Source: Deltaproteobacteria bacterium
GTDB taxonomy: Bacteria; Desulfobacterota; DSM-4660; Desulfatiglandales; HGW-15
DNA length: 6,023 nt
NCBI GenBank assembly: GCA_016926135.1
Contig: JAFGPH010000434.1
Span: 1 to 6,023 of the forward strand
Reading direction: 5' to 3'
The notes under the pieces were generated by a model. That model was not told the origin of the DNA, searched no databases, and saw nothing but the letters and a program-made list of their open reading frames with translations. A program made the position numbers and the translations under genes. Shown piece by piece: positions 1-5,656 of the stretch; positions within the stretch are counted from its first letter, which is position 1; every line of letters begins with the position of its first letter.

Positions 1-191
1 CCGTTGCTGAGCATGAACGAGACCTTGTCCCCCTTCCGGAGACCCCGTTTCATCAGGTATTTGCCCAAGGCTACGGAGTCGCCTTGCAACTGGCGGTAGG
101 TCAGTTCCAGACCCGGTTCGGGTGCAATCATGTAGAGCTTCTCGGGTTCCTCTTGCGCTCTCATGTCAATGTAGTGTCGGATCGTACGCAT
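1..191 (-). CDS. AMP-forming acyl-CoA ligase (acyl-CoA synthetase), N-terminal fragment
   Basis: Only the first 63 codons are present; the gene continues past the left edge. The translation starts MRTIRHYIDMRAQEEPEKLY and carries the opening of the ANL (acyl-CoA synthetase / AMP-binding) fold: an N-terminal helix 'YIDMRAQEEPEK' of the type 'ThRaxxxPdk', then 'LTYRQLQGDSVALGKYLMKRGLRKGDKVSFMLSNG', which matches the conserved 'lTYreL...s..lA..L...GlkkGDrVal.l.N' block. The ATP-binding and CoA-binding motifs lie outside the window, so the substrate (fatty, aromatic or other acid) cannot be called. The start is ATG at 191-189, preceded by a purine-rich stretch containing AAAGGGGA about 8 nt upstream. 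The gene lies 138 bp downstream of the OFOR gamma gene on the same strand with no clear terminator between, so it is probably the last visible operon member. It would activate a free acid to the acyl-CoA that OFOR makes or consumes. It does not resemble the N-terminus of PaaK-type phenylacetate-CoA ligases. Confidence 0.85.
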   Translation of the reverse strand, partial: MRTIRHYIDMRAQEEPEKLYMIAPEPGLELTYRQLQGDSVALGKYLMKRGLRKGDKVSFMLSN

Positions 192-238
192 GTGAAGAGT
201 CCCCTTTCTTTCTTTGCGCTGAGCCTGCATCTAGGGTG

Positions 239-255
239 AACATCCTGACGATGTT
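239..255. repeat. Short inverted repeat in the gamma-ligase gap
   Basis: AACATC (239-244) and GATGTT (250-255) form a perfect 6-bp dyad around a 5-nt centre, CTGAC. It lies 48-64 bp upstream of the ligase start codon. No T-run follows on either strand, so it is not a standard intrinsic terminator. It could be an operator for the ligase gene or a minor mRNA hairpin; chance is also possible at this size. Confidence 0.3.
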
Positions 256-329
256 GATAAAATGGCTGAACGAGCACAGACCACTCCTGGAAGTCTCATA
301 TGACGATCGACGTTCACTGTATTGCTCTC

Positions 330-863
330 TCAGGAGGCGTATTGGTAACCGATCTCATAGGCCTCCTTGTTCTTGTCGTGGAACTTGGGAATGATCTCCA
401 GGATGCTTTCCAGAACGACCTCCTTGTCCAGGGCGTCGATGGTCCTGGCAAGATGACCTAGGACCAGGGTATTGGAAAAGAGGGGGTTGTTGAAGTGCTT
501 GACCGAGAGTTCCTTGGCGGGGAAGGCCCTGTGGTCGCATTTCAGACCCTTGTCGATCTCTTCCACAAAGGCCGGATCATAGATGATGACCCCGTCATCG
601 GGAACCGTGTCCTTGAAACGTTTGTACGCGGCACTCGAAAGGGCCACGAAGTAGTCCGGGGACTCGCACATGGGGCTGTCGATGAGGTCCTTGGAAAGGA
701 CCACCTGGCTCCTCACGTACCCTCCACGCATCTCCGTCCCGTGGCTCTTGAGCATGGTGACGTGAAGGCCCTGTTTCACGGCTGCCTCGCCGATGATCTG
801 GCCCAGCCTCACAACCCCCTGCCCGCCGAAGCCGCTCGCCACGATTTCGATTCTACCTTTCAT
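330..863 (-). CDS. 2-oxoacid:ferredoxin oxidoreductase, gamma subunit
   Basis: This 177-residue protein is the gamma (POR/KorC/PadE-type, catalytic domain III) subunit of a 2-oxoacid:ferredoxin oxidoreductase, a cytoplasmic enzyme that decarboxylates 2-oxoacids to acyl-CoA. The diagnostic glycine-rich motif GFGGQGV sits at residues 11-17 and is followed by 'GQIIGEAA'. The second signature, HGTEMRGG (residues 41-48), matches the family 'yGpEmRGG' block. Length agrees with stand-alone gamma subunits (about 180 aa). The start is fixed by an ATGA overlap with the beta stop codon (863-860) and by an AGGAGG 11 nt upstream, embedded in the end of the beta gene. Both point to translational coupling. 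The gamma subunit contributes to the CoA-binding region in characterised enzymes. Being separate from alpha places this enzyme in the multi-subunit class, not the single-chain pyruvate class. Confidence 0.93.
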   Translation of the reverse strand: MKGRIEIVASGFGGQGVVRLGQIIGEAAVKQGLHVTMLKSHGTEMRGGYVRSQVVLSKDLIDSPMCESPDYFVALSSAAYKRFKDTVPDDGVIIYDPAFVEEIDKGLKCDHRAFPAKELSVKHFNNPLFSNTLVLGHLARTIDALDKEVVLESILEIIPKFHDKNKEAYEIGYQYAS

Positions 864-1708
864 ATCTTTCCTGTCCTCCTGATCTTCTCCACGGTCTCGT
901 GCACCATTTGAGAGAACTCGGGCCGGGAATTGCTTGCATCATGCCAAATACCGGTAGCCCAGACGGTGTTTTCCTTTTCCTCGCCCAGGGGGGCGGCGCG
1001 GTCCCGGATCCATCGGTAGATGTTGACCTGGTTCCTGGAACCAAGTTCCCGGGACGCAAAGTTGGTCGGACAGGGGTAGGGCATGTGGACCAGGGAGAAA
1101 CCTCGATTGAGAATGGCCTTCTTCACGGTTTCCACCGCCCTTTGTCCGTCCATGGACACGTGCCGTGCAAGAAAGGTTGCACCCGCCCCTTTCAGGATGT
1201 GCATGACGTCCATGCCCTCACTCATCAGGTTGTGCTCGAACATGCCGTAAGGGCTGCTGTCCGTCTTGGCCCCCTGGGGCGTGGTCCAGCCGTACTGCCC
1301 TCCCGTAGACTGGTACCCCAGGTTGTCGTTGACAATGACCGTCATGTCCGCATTGGATCGGGCTGCATGGATGAGATGGGCCAGCCCGATGCCGAAGGCG
1401 TCCCCGTCTCCCACGGTCAGGATGAGGTACTTTTCAGGCGGAAGGGCGATCCTGAGGCCTCTCGCTATGGCGTAGGCCCTACCGTGGGTGCCAGCAAACC
1501 CGTCCCCCTTCCATGTGGCAAAGGTCTGCCTGCCCGCACACCCGATGGAGGTGCCCCAGATGATATCGGCCACATCGAGGCCCAACTCCTTGATGGCCTG
1601 CACCACGATCTTGTGGTTCATCCCCAGACCGCAGCCCGAGCAGGCCGTGCTGGGGATCTTCCTGGAACGCAAGTATTTGGACGTGATCTCTGACGATTTG
1701 TATTCCAT
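860..1708 (-). CDS. 2-oxoacid:ferredoxin oxidoreductase, beta subunit (TPP-binding)
   Basis: This 282-residue subunit holds thiamine diphosphate and the proximal [4Fe-4S] cluster. The TPP motif is visible as GDGD (residues 100-103) followed by NDNLGYQSTGGQ (127-138), which matches the GDG-x(~27)-N-x-x-Y-x-x-TGGQ pattern of OFORs. Four cluster-ligand cysteines are in the family positions: C23 and C26 in 'CSGCG', C57 in 'GTSIGCAGR' and C213 in 'YPCPTNF'. HGRA (75-78), usual in this family, is also present. Length and motifs fit KorB/VorB-type beta subunits and are shorter than the PadI-type chain as I recall it. The start ATG (1708-1706) lies one base after the alpha stop, with GGAGG 9 nt upstream inside the alpha gene. 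The stop overlaps the gamma start. Substrate specificity (2-oxoglutarate, branched-chain, aryl-2-oxoacid or other) cannot be deduced from these motifs. Confidence 0.95.
   Translation of the reverse strand: MEYKSSEITSKYLRSRKIPSTACSGCGLGMNHKIVVQAIKELGLDVADIIWGTSIGCAGRQTFATWKGDGFAGTHGRAYAIARGLRIALPPEKYLILTVGDGDAFGIGLAHLIHAARSNADMTVIVNDNLGYQSTGGQYGWTTPQGAKTDSSPYGMFEHNLMSEGMDVMHILKGAGATFLARHVSMDGQRAVETVKKAILNRGFSLVHMPYPCPTNFASRELGSRNQVNIYRWIRDRAAPLGEEKENTVWATGIWHDASNSRPEFSQMVHETVEKIRRTGKI
875..880 (-). promoter_or_regulatory. Ribosome binding site for the gamma subunit
   Basis: AGGAGG on the minus strand, encoded in the last codons of the beta gene (RR of ...RRTGKI), lies 11 nt before the gamma ATG. 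It supports 863 as the gamma start and coupled translation through the ATGA overlap. Confidence 0.7.
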
Positions 1709-1709
1709 G

Positions 1710-2885
1710 CTACCATGCCTCCAATTCCCAACCCCTGCGAGAAAGGGGTTCGTTCTTGAGGACCTTCTCGAAAGTGCCGATCAGATCCTGATTGGTGGGC
1801 AGATCCCCGCAGATCCCCAGGAAATGGACCTCCGAATCCTTGGGAACGGCCCTCTGGACCTCCCGCACCAACTGCCCGTCCCAGTTGAGTTCAACCACGA
1901 GGTACTTGGCCTTTGTCCTGAAGAGTTCATCCGGGAAGGGCCACAGGTTGATCAGGCGCAGGGCGCCTATCTTCAGGCCCTGGCCGCGTGCCTTGGCCAC
2001 CGCCGTGTTCACCACCCGGGAGGGGGTACCGTAGGAGACCACGATCAGGTCCGGTTCATCATCCATGAACTTCTGGTCGAAGTGGTGGCTGAAGAGGTTC
2101 CGATTGTTGCGGACCTTGTAGATCAGACGATAGGCGTGCTTGTGATGGGCCTCCACCTCCTCGATGTCATATCCCTCTTCCGTGGGGGTCCAGTCCGAGC
2201 AGAGGGCCCCCGTGTTGTGTCCCAGGACGACGGGCGGGATGTCGATCTTGTCGGTTGCCGGGTAGAAGTCGGGTCCCCGGTGGATTTTTCTGGGCCACAC
2301 CCGGAATCCCAGTTCCTTCATCTCCTTGTCGTTTTCAGGGACGGTGATGTCCTCGAAGCCGTCCGTGATGAGCTGATCGGCCAAGACGGTCACGGGCATG
2401 CGAAACCGTTCGGAAAGATAGAAGGCCTCAATGGTCATGGCCATGCACTCCTGGGCGGAATTGGGGGCGAGGCAGATGGCCTCGAAGTTCCCGCCCTGGG
2501 TGGGATAGCGGGTCAGGTAGAACTCCCCCTGCCCCGGCGCCCCGGTGATGCCGCTCACCGGACCGACCCGGCCCGAGTTCAGGACCACGAGGGGGGTCTC
2601 ACACCCGAGGGCCCAGCCGTAGGGATCGGCATAAAGGATGTACCCCGGGCCCGAGGTGGCGGTCATGGCCTTGAGGCCGCCCAGGGAGGCGCCGATGCAC
2701 ATGTGCATGGCCGCACACTCATCTTCGGCCTGGAGGTAGACGCCGCCCATCTGCGGCAGACGATAGCTCATGGCCTCGGCCAGTTCCGTGGCGGGGGTGA
2801 TGGGGTAGCCCGCAAAGAACCTGCAACCGGCCAGTATGGCCCCCTCCGTGATTGCAAAGTTTCCTGTTTCCAAATATCTTTTCAT
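1710..2885 (-). CDS. 2-oxoacid:ferredoxin oxidoreductase, alpha subunit
   Basis: This 391-residue alpha subunit supplies the pyrimidine-binding (domain I) and transketolase-C-like (domain II) parts of the OFOR active site. Residues 27-34 read YPITPATE, the hallmark motif whose Thr (T30) is in the conserved substrate-contacting position. QAEDE (52-56) contains the expected acidic residue near the TPP aminopyrimidine, and TATSGPG (75-81) matches the conserved 'taTSGPG' turn. The stretch 'PTEEGYDIEEVEAHHKHAYRLIYKVR' corresponds to the linker before domain II, which begins near 'DLIVVSYGTPSR'. There is no fused gamma domain and no ferredoxin domain, and length is normal for stand-alone alpha chains. 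The start is ATG at 2885-2883 with GAGGAG about 6-7 nt upstream. It lies 16 nt after the stop of the FAD protein and one base before the beta start, so the subunits are made together. Confidence 0.95.
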   Translation of the reverse strand: MKRYLETGNFAITEGAILAGCRFFAGYPITPATELAEAMSYRLPQMGGVYLQAEDECAAMHMCIGASLGGLKAMTATSGPGYILYADPYGWALGCETPLVVLNSGRVGPVSGITGAPGQGEFYLTRYPTQGGNFEAICLAPNSAQECMAMTIEAFYLSERFRMPVTVLADQLITDGFEDITVPENDKEMKELGFRVWPRKIHRGPDFYPATDKIDIPPVVLGHNTGALCSDWTPTEEGYDIEEVEAHHKHAYRLIYKVRNNRNLFSHHFDQKFMDDEPDLIVVSYGTPSRVVNTAVAKARGQGLKIGALRLINLWPFPDELFRTKAKYLVVELNWDGQLVREVQRAVPKDSEVHFLGICGDLPTNQDLIGTFEKVLKNEPLSRRGWELEAW

Positions 2886-2901
2886 TCTTCACTCCTCTGT
2901 C

Positions 2902-4551
2902 TCATGCCGCGGCTTCCTTGACGTCAATAGCGAAGTCAGGACAGGCAAAGTAGCACTTGAAGCAACCCACACACCAGTCCGAGGTCTTGACCTCCTGGGG
3001 CCTGTATCCCTTGGCATTGTAAAATTCGGCAGGGCCGAAAGTGCCTACGCAGCAGACCTCCGCACAGTACCCGCACTCCTTGCAGTACTCGGTGTTGAGC
3101 ACGACCTCGAACTTCCTCGCATCGCAGTTGAGGCAGCGATTCGCCTCCGCAGCGACCTCCGCGTCCTTCAATCCCAGCTCGACCTGATCGAAGCCGGTCG
3201 TCCGCTCCCACGGCTTCAGGAGCGGCGCGAGGGCTCGCGGCCGGATGTCCGGCCGGAACTCGGGGAGCAGCACCTCTTTCTCGGGTTTTGCCAGGACCTC
3301 TTCGATATCGCCGTCGCCGCCCAGGTATCGGTCGATGGCCGAGGCGGCCTTTCTCCCGTGGGCGATGGCGTTGATGATGGAACTGGGCCCGCTCACCACA
3401 TCGCCCCCTGCAAAAACGCCCTTCTCGCCGGTTGAAAGGTCTTTCTCATCCGCCTCGATACGGCCGCCCGTTCTCCGGATCTTCTTCTCCTTTTCCAGGT
3501 ATTCAAGATCCGCGGCCTGACCTACGGCGAGAATAACGGTCCCCGCCTCCACCTTATGGGTGATCTCCTCATCATAGGTGGGATTGAAGTTGCACGCGTT
3601 GTCGAACACGGAAGTGCACTTGACCAGGCCAAGGCCTTTCACGGCCTGCTCCCCAAGCACCTTCTTGGGTGACCAGGAGTTATGAATGAAAACCCCTTCC
3701 TCTTCGGCCCGGGCGATTTCCCATTCATGGGCCGGCATCTCTTCCCTTTTCTCCAGGCAAAACAAATGGACATTCTTTGCGCCCATCCGCCTGGCCGTCA
3801 GGGCCACGTCGATAGCCACGTTTCCACCGCCCACCACGATAACGTCGCCCTTGATCTTGGGGGCATTTCCAAGCTTCGTGTCCCTCAGGAAATCCCAGCC
3901 CCAGTAGACCCCCTTCTTGTCCGCGCCCTTGAGGGGGATCCTGGCGCTGCCGTTGGCGCCGCCTGCCAGGAAGATGGCCTCATAGTCCTTTTTCAGGCGG
4001 GAGAGGGCGATATCTTTCCCGATGGTGGTGTTTCCCTGGAACCGGATGCCCCACTCCATGACCGCGTTGATGTCCCTGTCCAGCCTCTCCTCGGGCAGCC
4101 TGTAATTGGGGATGCCGTAGCGGAGCGTCCCACCGGGTTTGGGGAAGGCATCGAAGAGGGTTACGTCGTGCCCCTTGGTGGCCAGGTAGTAAGCTGCGGT
4201 GAGCCCGGCCGGGCCGGCACCGACGACGGCCACCTTCTTTCCGGTCTTTTCCGCCACCTTCTTCTTTTTCTTCCATGTATCCTTTCCCCTGTCCACGGCG
4301 GCCCGTTTGATGGCGCGGATCGCAATGGGATCCCCGAACTGTTTGTAGGCGCAGACCTCTTCACAAGGGGCAAAGCAGGCATCTGCACACACGGTGGGTA
4401 GAGGAAGCTTCTCCCTCAGCACCGCCACAGCCTCGTCGTACCTTCCGTCCCTGACGGCACGGATGTAGCGAGGCACGTCCACGCCGGCAGGACAGGCCTG
4501 GGTACAGCGGGGAACGATGAAGTCCTTTCTCTGAACTCTTGATGTGCCCAT
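2902..4551 (-). CDS. GltD/NfnB-like FAD-NAD(P)H oxidoreductase fused to an OFOR delta-type 2[4Fe-4S] ferredoxin domain
   Basis: This 549-residue cytoplasmic electron-transfer protein should pass electrons between ferredoxin-type clusters and NAD(P)+. Domain order: residues 1-90, GltD-type iron-sulfur N-domain with C16, C20, C55, C59, C63 and C67; a lysine-rich linker (94-106); FAD fold with GAGPAGL (111-117) and GIPNYRLP (146-153); NAD(P)H fold with GGGNVAID (241-248) and ARRMGAKNV (253-261), the Arg pair being typical of NADPH-preferring relatives; FAGGD (380-384), the second FAD motif; CLNC (473-476); then two ferredoxin motifs, C490/C493/C496/C500 and C527/C530/C533/C537-Pro. The tail from about 488, including 'NAKGYRP' and 'CPDFAIDVKE', follows the delta subunit of four-subunit OFORs. 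The start at 4551 is chosen for the strong GGAGGAGG just upstream. ATGs at 4626 and 4572 are in frame but less likely, because the former lies inside a palindromic repeat and the latter lacks an RBS. The gene is first in the operon, 16 nt before alpha. Confidence 0.92.
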   Translation of the reverse strand: MGTSRVQRKDFIVPRCTQACPAGVDVPRYIRAVRDGRYDEAVAVLREKLPLPTVCADACFAPCEEVCAYKQFGDPIAIRAIKRAAVDRGKDTWKKKKKVAEKTGKKVAVVGAGPAGLTAAYYLATKGHDVTLFDAFPKPGGTLRYGIPNYRLPEERLDRDINAVMEWGIRFQGNTTIGKDIALSRLKKDYEAIFLAGGANGSARIPLKGADKKGVYWGWDFLRDTKLGNAPKIKGDVIVVGGGNVAIDVALTARRMGAKNVHLFCLEKREEMPAHEWEIARAEEEGVFIHNSWSPKKVLGEQAVKGLGLVKCTSVFDNACNFNPTYDEEITHKVEAGTVILAVGQAADLEYLEKEKKIRRTGGRIEADEKDLSTGEKGVFAGGDVVSGPSSIINAIAHGRKAASAIDRYLGGDGDIEEVLAKPEKEVLLPEFRPDIRPRALAPLLKPWERTTGFDQVELGLKDAEVAAEANRCLNCDARKFEVVLNTEYCKECGYCAEVCCVGTFGPAEFYNAKGYRPQEVKTSDWCVGCFKCYFACPDFAIDVKEAAA

Positions 4552-4562
4552 TCCGGATTTTT

Positions 4563-4571
4563 CCTCCTCCA
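4563..4571 (-). promoter_or_regulatory. Ribosome binding site that sets the start of the FAD/ferredoxin protein
   Basis: On the minus strand the stretch reads TGGAGGAGG, followed by 11 nt and the ATG at 4551-4549. The same bases, read in frame from ATG 4572, would encode MEEE. No Shine-Dalgarno precedes that ATG, so the purine run is better read as a ribosome binding site than as coding sequence. The 11-nt spacing equals that of the gamma-subunit site. Confidence 0.6.
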
Positions 4572-4603
4572 TGGATTGACGGCTTCGAAAAGCACCATTG
4601 TGT

Positions 4604-4676
4604 CTCACACAGAGCCGCCAAGACACGAAACGTTAAGGAAAAACAGATCCTTGTGCCCTTTGTGTCTTCGTGTGAG
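4604..4676. repeat. 73-bp nested palindromic (hairpin-forming) intergenic element in the operon leader
   Basis: Three nested stems are visible. The outer stem is CTCACAC (4604-4610) with GTGTGAG (4670-4676). The middle stem is AAGACAC (4620-4626) with GTGTCTT (4662-4668), extended by AAA (4628-4630) with TTT (4659-4661) past one bulged base. The inner stem is AAGGA (4635-4639) with TCCTT (4648-4652), with an 8-nt loop. The left arm has an extra block, AGAGCCGCC (4611-4619), opposite a single base on the right. It lies between the sigma-54 promoter and the ribosome binding site, so the transcript would fold it. The sequence style (CACACAGAGCCGCCAAGACAC) resembles dispersed extragenic repeats I recall from environmental anaerobe genomes. 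Copy number cannot be judged from one window. Confidence 0.7.
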
Positions 4677-4708
4677 GCAGCAGTTCGTTAGAAGCTACTA
4701 GCCTGTTC

Positions 4709-4724
4709 AGCAATATCGGTGCCA
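4709..4724 (-). promoter_or_regulatory. Sigma-54 (RpoN) -24/-12 promoter for the OFOR operon
   Basis: On the minus strand the core reads TGGCACCGATATTGCT. Compared with the RpoN consensus TGGCACG-N4-TTGCW, every specified base matches except the seventh (C for G). The flanks also match the extended consensus (AGGGC before, A three bases after). The GG and GC elements have the required 10-bp phase. It points toward the FAD/ferredoxin gene; transcription would start near 4698, giving a leader of about 147 nt. Such a promoter needs an ATP-dependent enhancer-binding activator, so the operon is probably induced by a specific signal. Confidence 0.75.
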
Positions 4725-4749
4725 GCCCTTAGAGGAAATCACCTGCCGC

Positions 4750-4761
4750 AGTTCATGAACT
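4750..4761. promoter_or_regulatory. Perfect 12-bp palindrome upstream of the sigma-54 promoter
   Basis: AGTTCATGAACT is perfectly self-complementary and is centred about 58 bp upstream of the predicted transcription start. It may be a binding site for an activator or repressor of the operon. It is closer than the usual -80 to -150 enhancer range, and the regulator is unknown. Confidence 0.35.
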
Positions 4762-5085
4762 CGATGTCTCGGCCTATGTGACCAATACGAGGAAAGAAAA
4801 ATCCAAAAGGAAAGCGTGTCGGAGACAGGAAGCAGACTGCACCGGTGATAGGAAGTCGCCGGATAAGTGTTCGGATCGCCGGACATGTTCAGCATTCCGG
4901 ACAGTGTGATCAAGTGTGTAGTGGATCCTCTTTTCGTTCTCTTTGCAAGGTGGTTTGCCATTCCACCATGAGAGGACATGATACCGTTACGAATCACCTA
5001 TGCAAAGCGAAGGAGGAATTTGGGAAACTCCTCGGGAAATACCCTTCTCCTGAATCCCTGAAAGACATCTCTCTCCCTGCATGAG

Positions 5086-5098
5086 GTTGTGTCACAAC
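5086..5098. repeat. Perfect odd-centred palindrome GTTGTG-T-CACAAC
   Basis: GTTGTG (5086-5091) and CACAAC (5093-5098) are exact complements around a single T. This is the shape of a small dimeric-regulator site, but no promoter or gene is recognisable beside it, so a role is speculative. Confidence 0.25.
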
Positions 5099-5530
5099 TC
5101 GTTATCGCAGCAAAGTTCCATGAGCCGAGATCTGCCCTGGGAAGCTGAACTCAACGATATGATCACAGTTTCCTGGATTCCGGACTTTTCTACTGCACAT
5201 CGCTCGTTCGGAATAATCTATAGGACAAAGGATGGCAAGAACGAGAAGCCCTTCATGCGCCGGAGTGGCTCGCCGCCATGTGCTACGATAATTTGTTCCG
5301 TGACCATCCAGGGTGAAGCCTTCCTCTAATCGCTTCGCTGAGGAGGAATGCACCCCGATATTCGAAATCCGAAATGTGCAGATACAGGACCCGGTCAAAG
5401 ATTGGCCATCAATTCTTGACGATCCTGAGCCTATTTGATTTCGGGCTGGTTTGGGTAAGGTGAAGTCTTGATTCGGATTTTCCCCGTCCATGATTGAAAT
5501 GGAATCCTTGAGGATTTGGCAAACCTTTGT

Positions 5531-5551
5531 CTACCCTCGTAATTTGGGTAG
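5531..5551. repeat. Inverted repeat CTACCC/GGGTAG upstream of hicAB
   Basis: CTACCC (5531-5536) and GGGTAG (5546-5551) form a 6-bp stem around a 9-nt loop. It lies about 105-125 bp before the hicA start. It could be part of the regulatory region; the lack of a T-run argues against a terminator. Confidence 0.3.
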
Positions 5552-5590
5552 TCTTCACTTTCCGTTCGCTCAGTTGCAGGGCAGGCTTGA

Positions 5591-5610
5591 AACGCTATTC
5601 AACGCTATTC
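5591..5610 (+). repeat. Exact tandem 10-bp direct repeat upstream of hicA
   Basis: AACGCTATTC occurs twice with no spacer and is followed by AA, the beginning of a third unit. The period is about one helical turn, so two copies present the same DNA face. It lies just upstream of a candidate hicA promoter, a plausible place for HicB (or HicAB complex) binding. Replication slippage is the simpler alternative. Confidence 0.5.
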
Positions 5611-5621
5611 AATAGATGCAC

Positions 5622-5650
5622 TTGGCACGATGAGAGAGAAATGATAAGAT
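5622..5650 (+). promoter_or_regulatory. Possible sigma-70-type promoter of hicAB
   Basis: TTGGCA (5622-5627, 5 of 6 to TTGACA) is followed after 17 bp by TAAGAT (5645-5650, 4 of 6 to TATAAT). Transcription from it would begin at about the hicA ATG (5657), implying a leaderless or nearly leaderless message. That would agree with the absence of a good Shine-Dalgarno there. Weak hexamers make this tentative. Confidence 0.3.
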
Positions 5651-5656
5651 TTGAAC

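Larger units (their letters stand above)
4762..5586. other. Long non-coding or degraded intergenic region, no supported gene
   Basis: I find no convincing gene in these roughly 825 bases. Open frames of 79-129 codons exist on both strands, but none has a recognisable motif together with a ribosome binding site, and they overlap one another. The region looks lower in GC than the operon. Small structures seen in it are the dyad TGTC-GGA-GACA (4817-4827), three CCGGA words at 4859, 4879 and 4897, the palindrome GTTGTG-T-CACAAC (5086-5098) and the inverted repeat CTACCC/GGGTAG (5531-5551). No tRNA, rRNA or CRISPR repeat is visible. The stretch separates two divergently transcribed units: the operon to the left on minus and hicAB to the right on plus. 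Confidence 0.6.

Noticed and set aside
1488..2921. 477-codon plus-strand open frame opposite the alpha subunit gene
   Set aside because: It is an antisense shadow of a high-GC gene; the minus-strand alpha and beta subunits with intact catalytic motifs explain this DNA.
4859..4901. Three CCGGA words at 18-20 bp spacing as an iteron or CRISPR-like array
   Set aside because: The repeated word is only 5 bases, the spacing is uneven and the flanks do not repeat; chance explains it.
4707..4997. 96-codon minus-strand open frame upstream of the operon
   Set aside because: It overlaps the sigma-54 promoter, has no recognisable domain and no ribosome binding site, and its composition does not look coding.
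4845..5084. 79-codon plus-strand open frame
   Set aside because: Only the last ~26 residues look protein-like; the start has no ribosome binding site and no domain is recognisable. Kept only as a possible remnant.
5081..5329. 82-codon plus-strand open frame
   Set aside because: No motif and no ribosome binding site.
5321..5348. TTCCTC/GAGGAA inverted repeat as a terminator
   Set aside because: The loop is 16 nt, the stem is short, there is no T-run and no gene ends nearby.
5102..5491. 129-codon minus-strand open frame in the intergenic region
   Set aside because: It is the longest frame in the gap, but the translation matches no family I know and overlaps other equally unconvincing frames.
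5623..5638. TGGCACG on the plus strand upstream of hicA as a sigma-54 -24 element
   Set aside because: The -12 position reads GAGAG instead of TTGCW, so the required GC element is missing.
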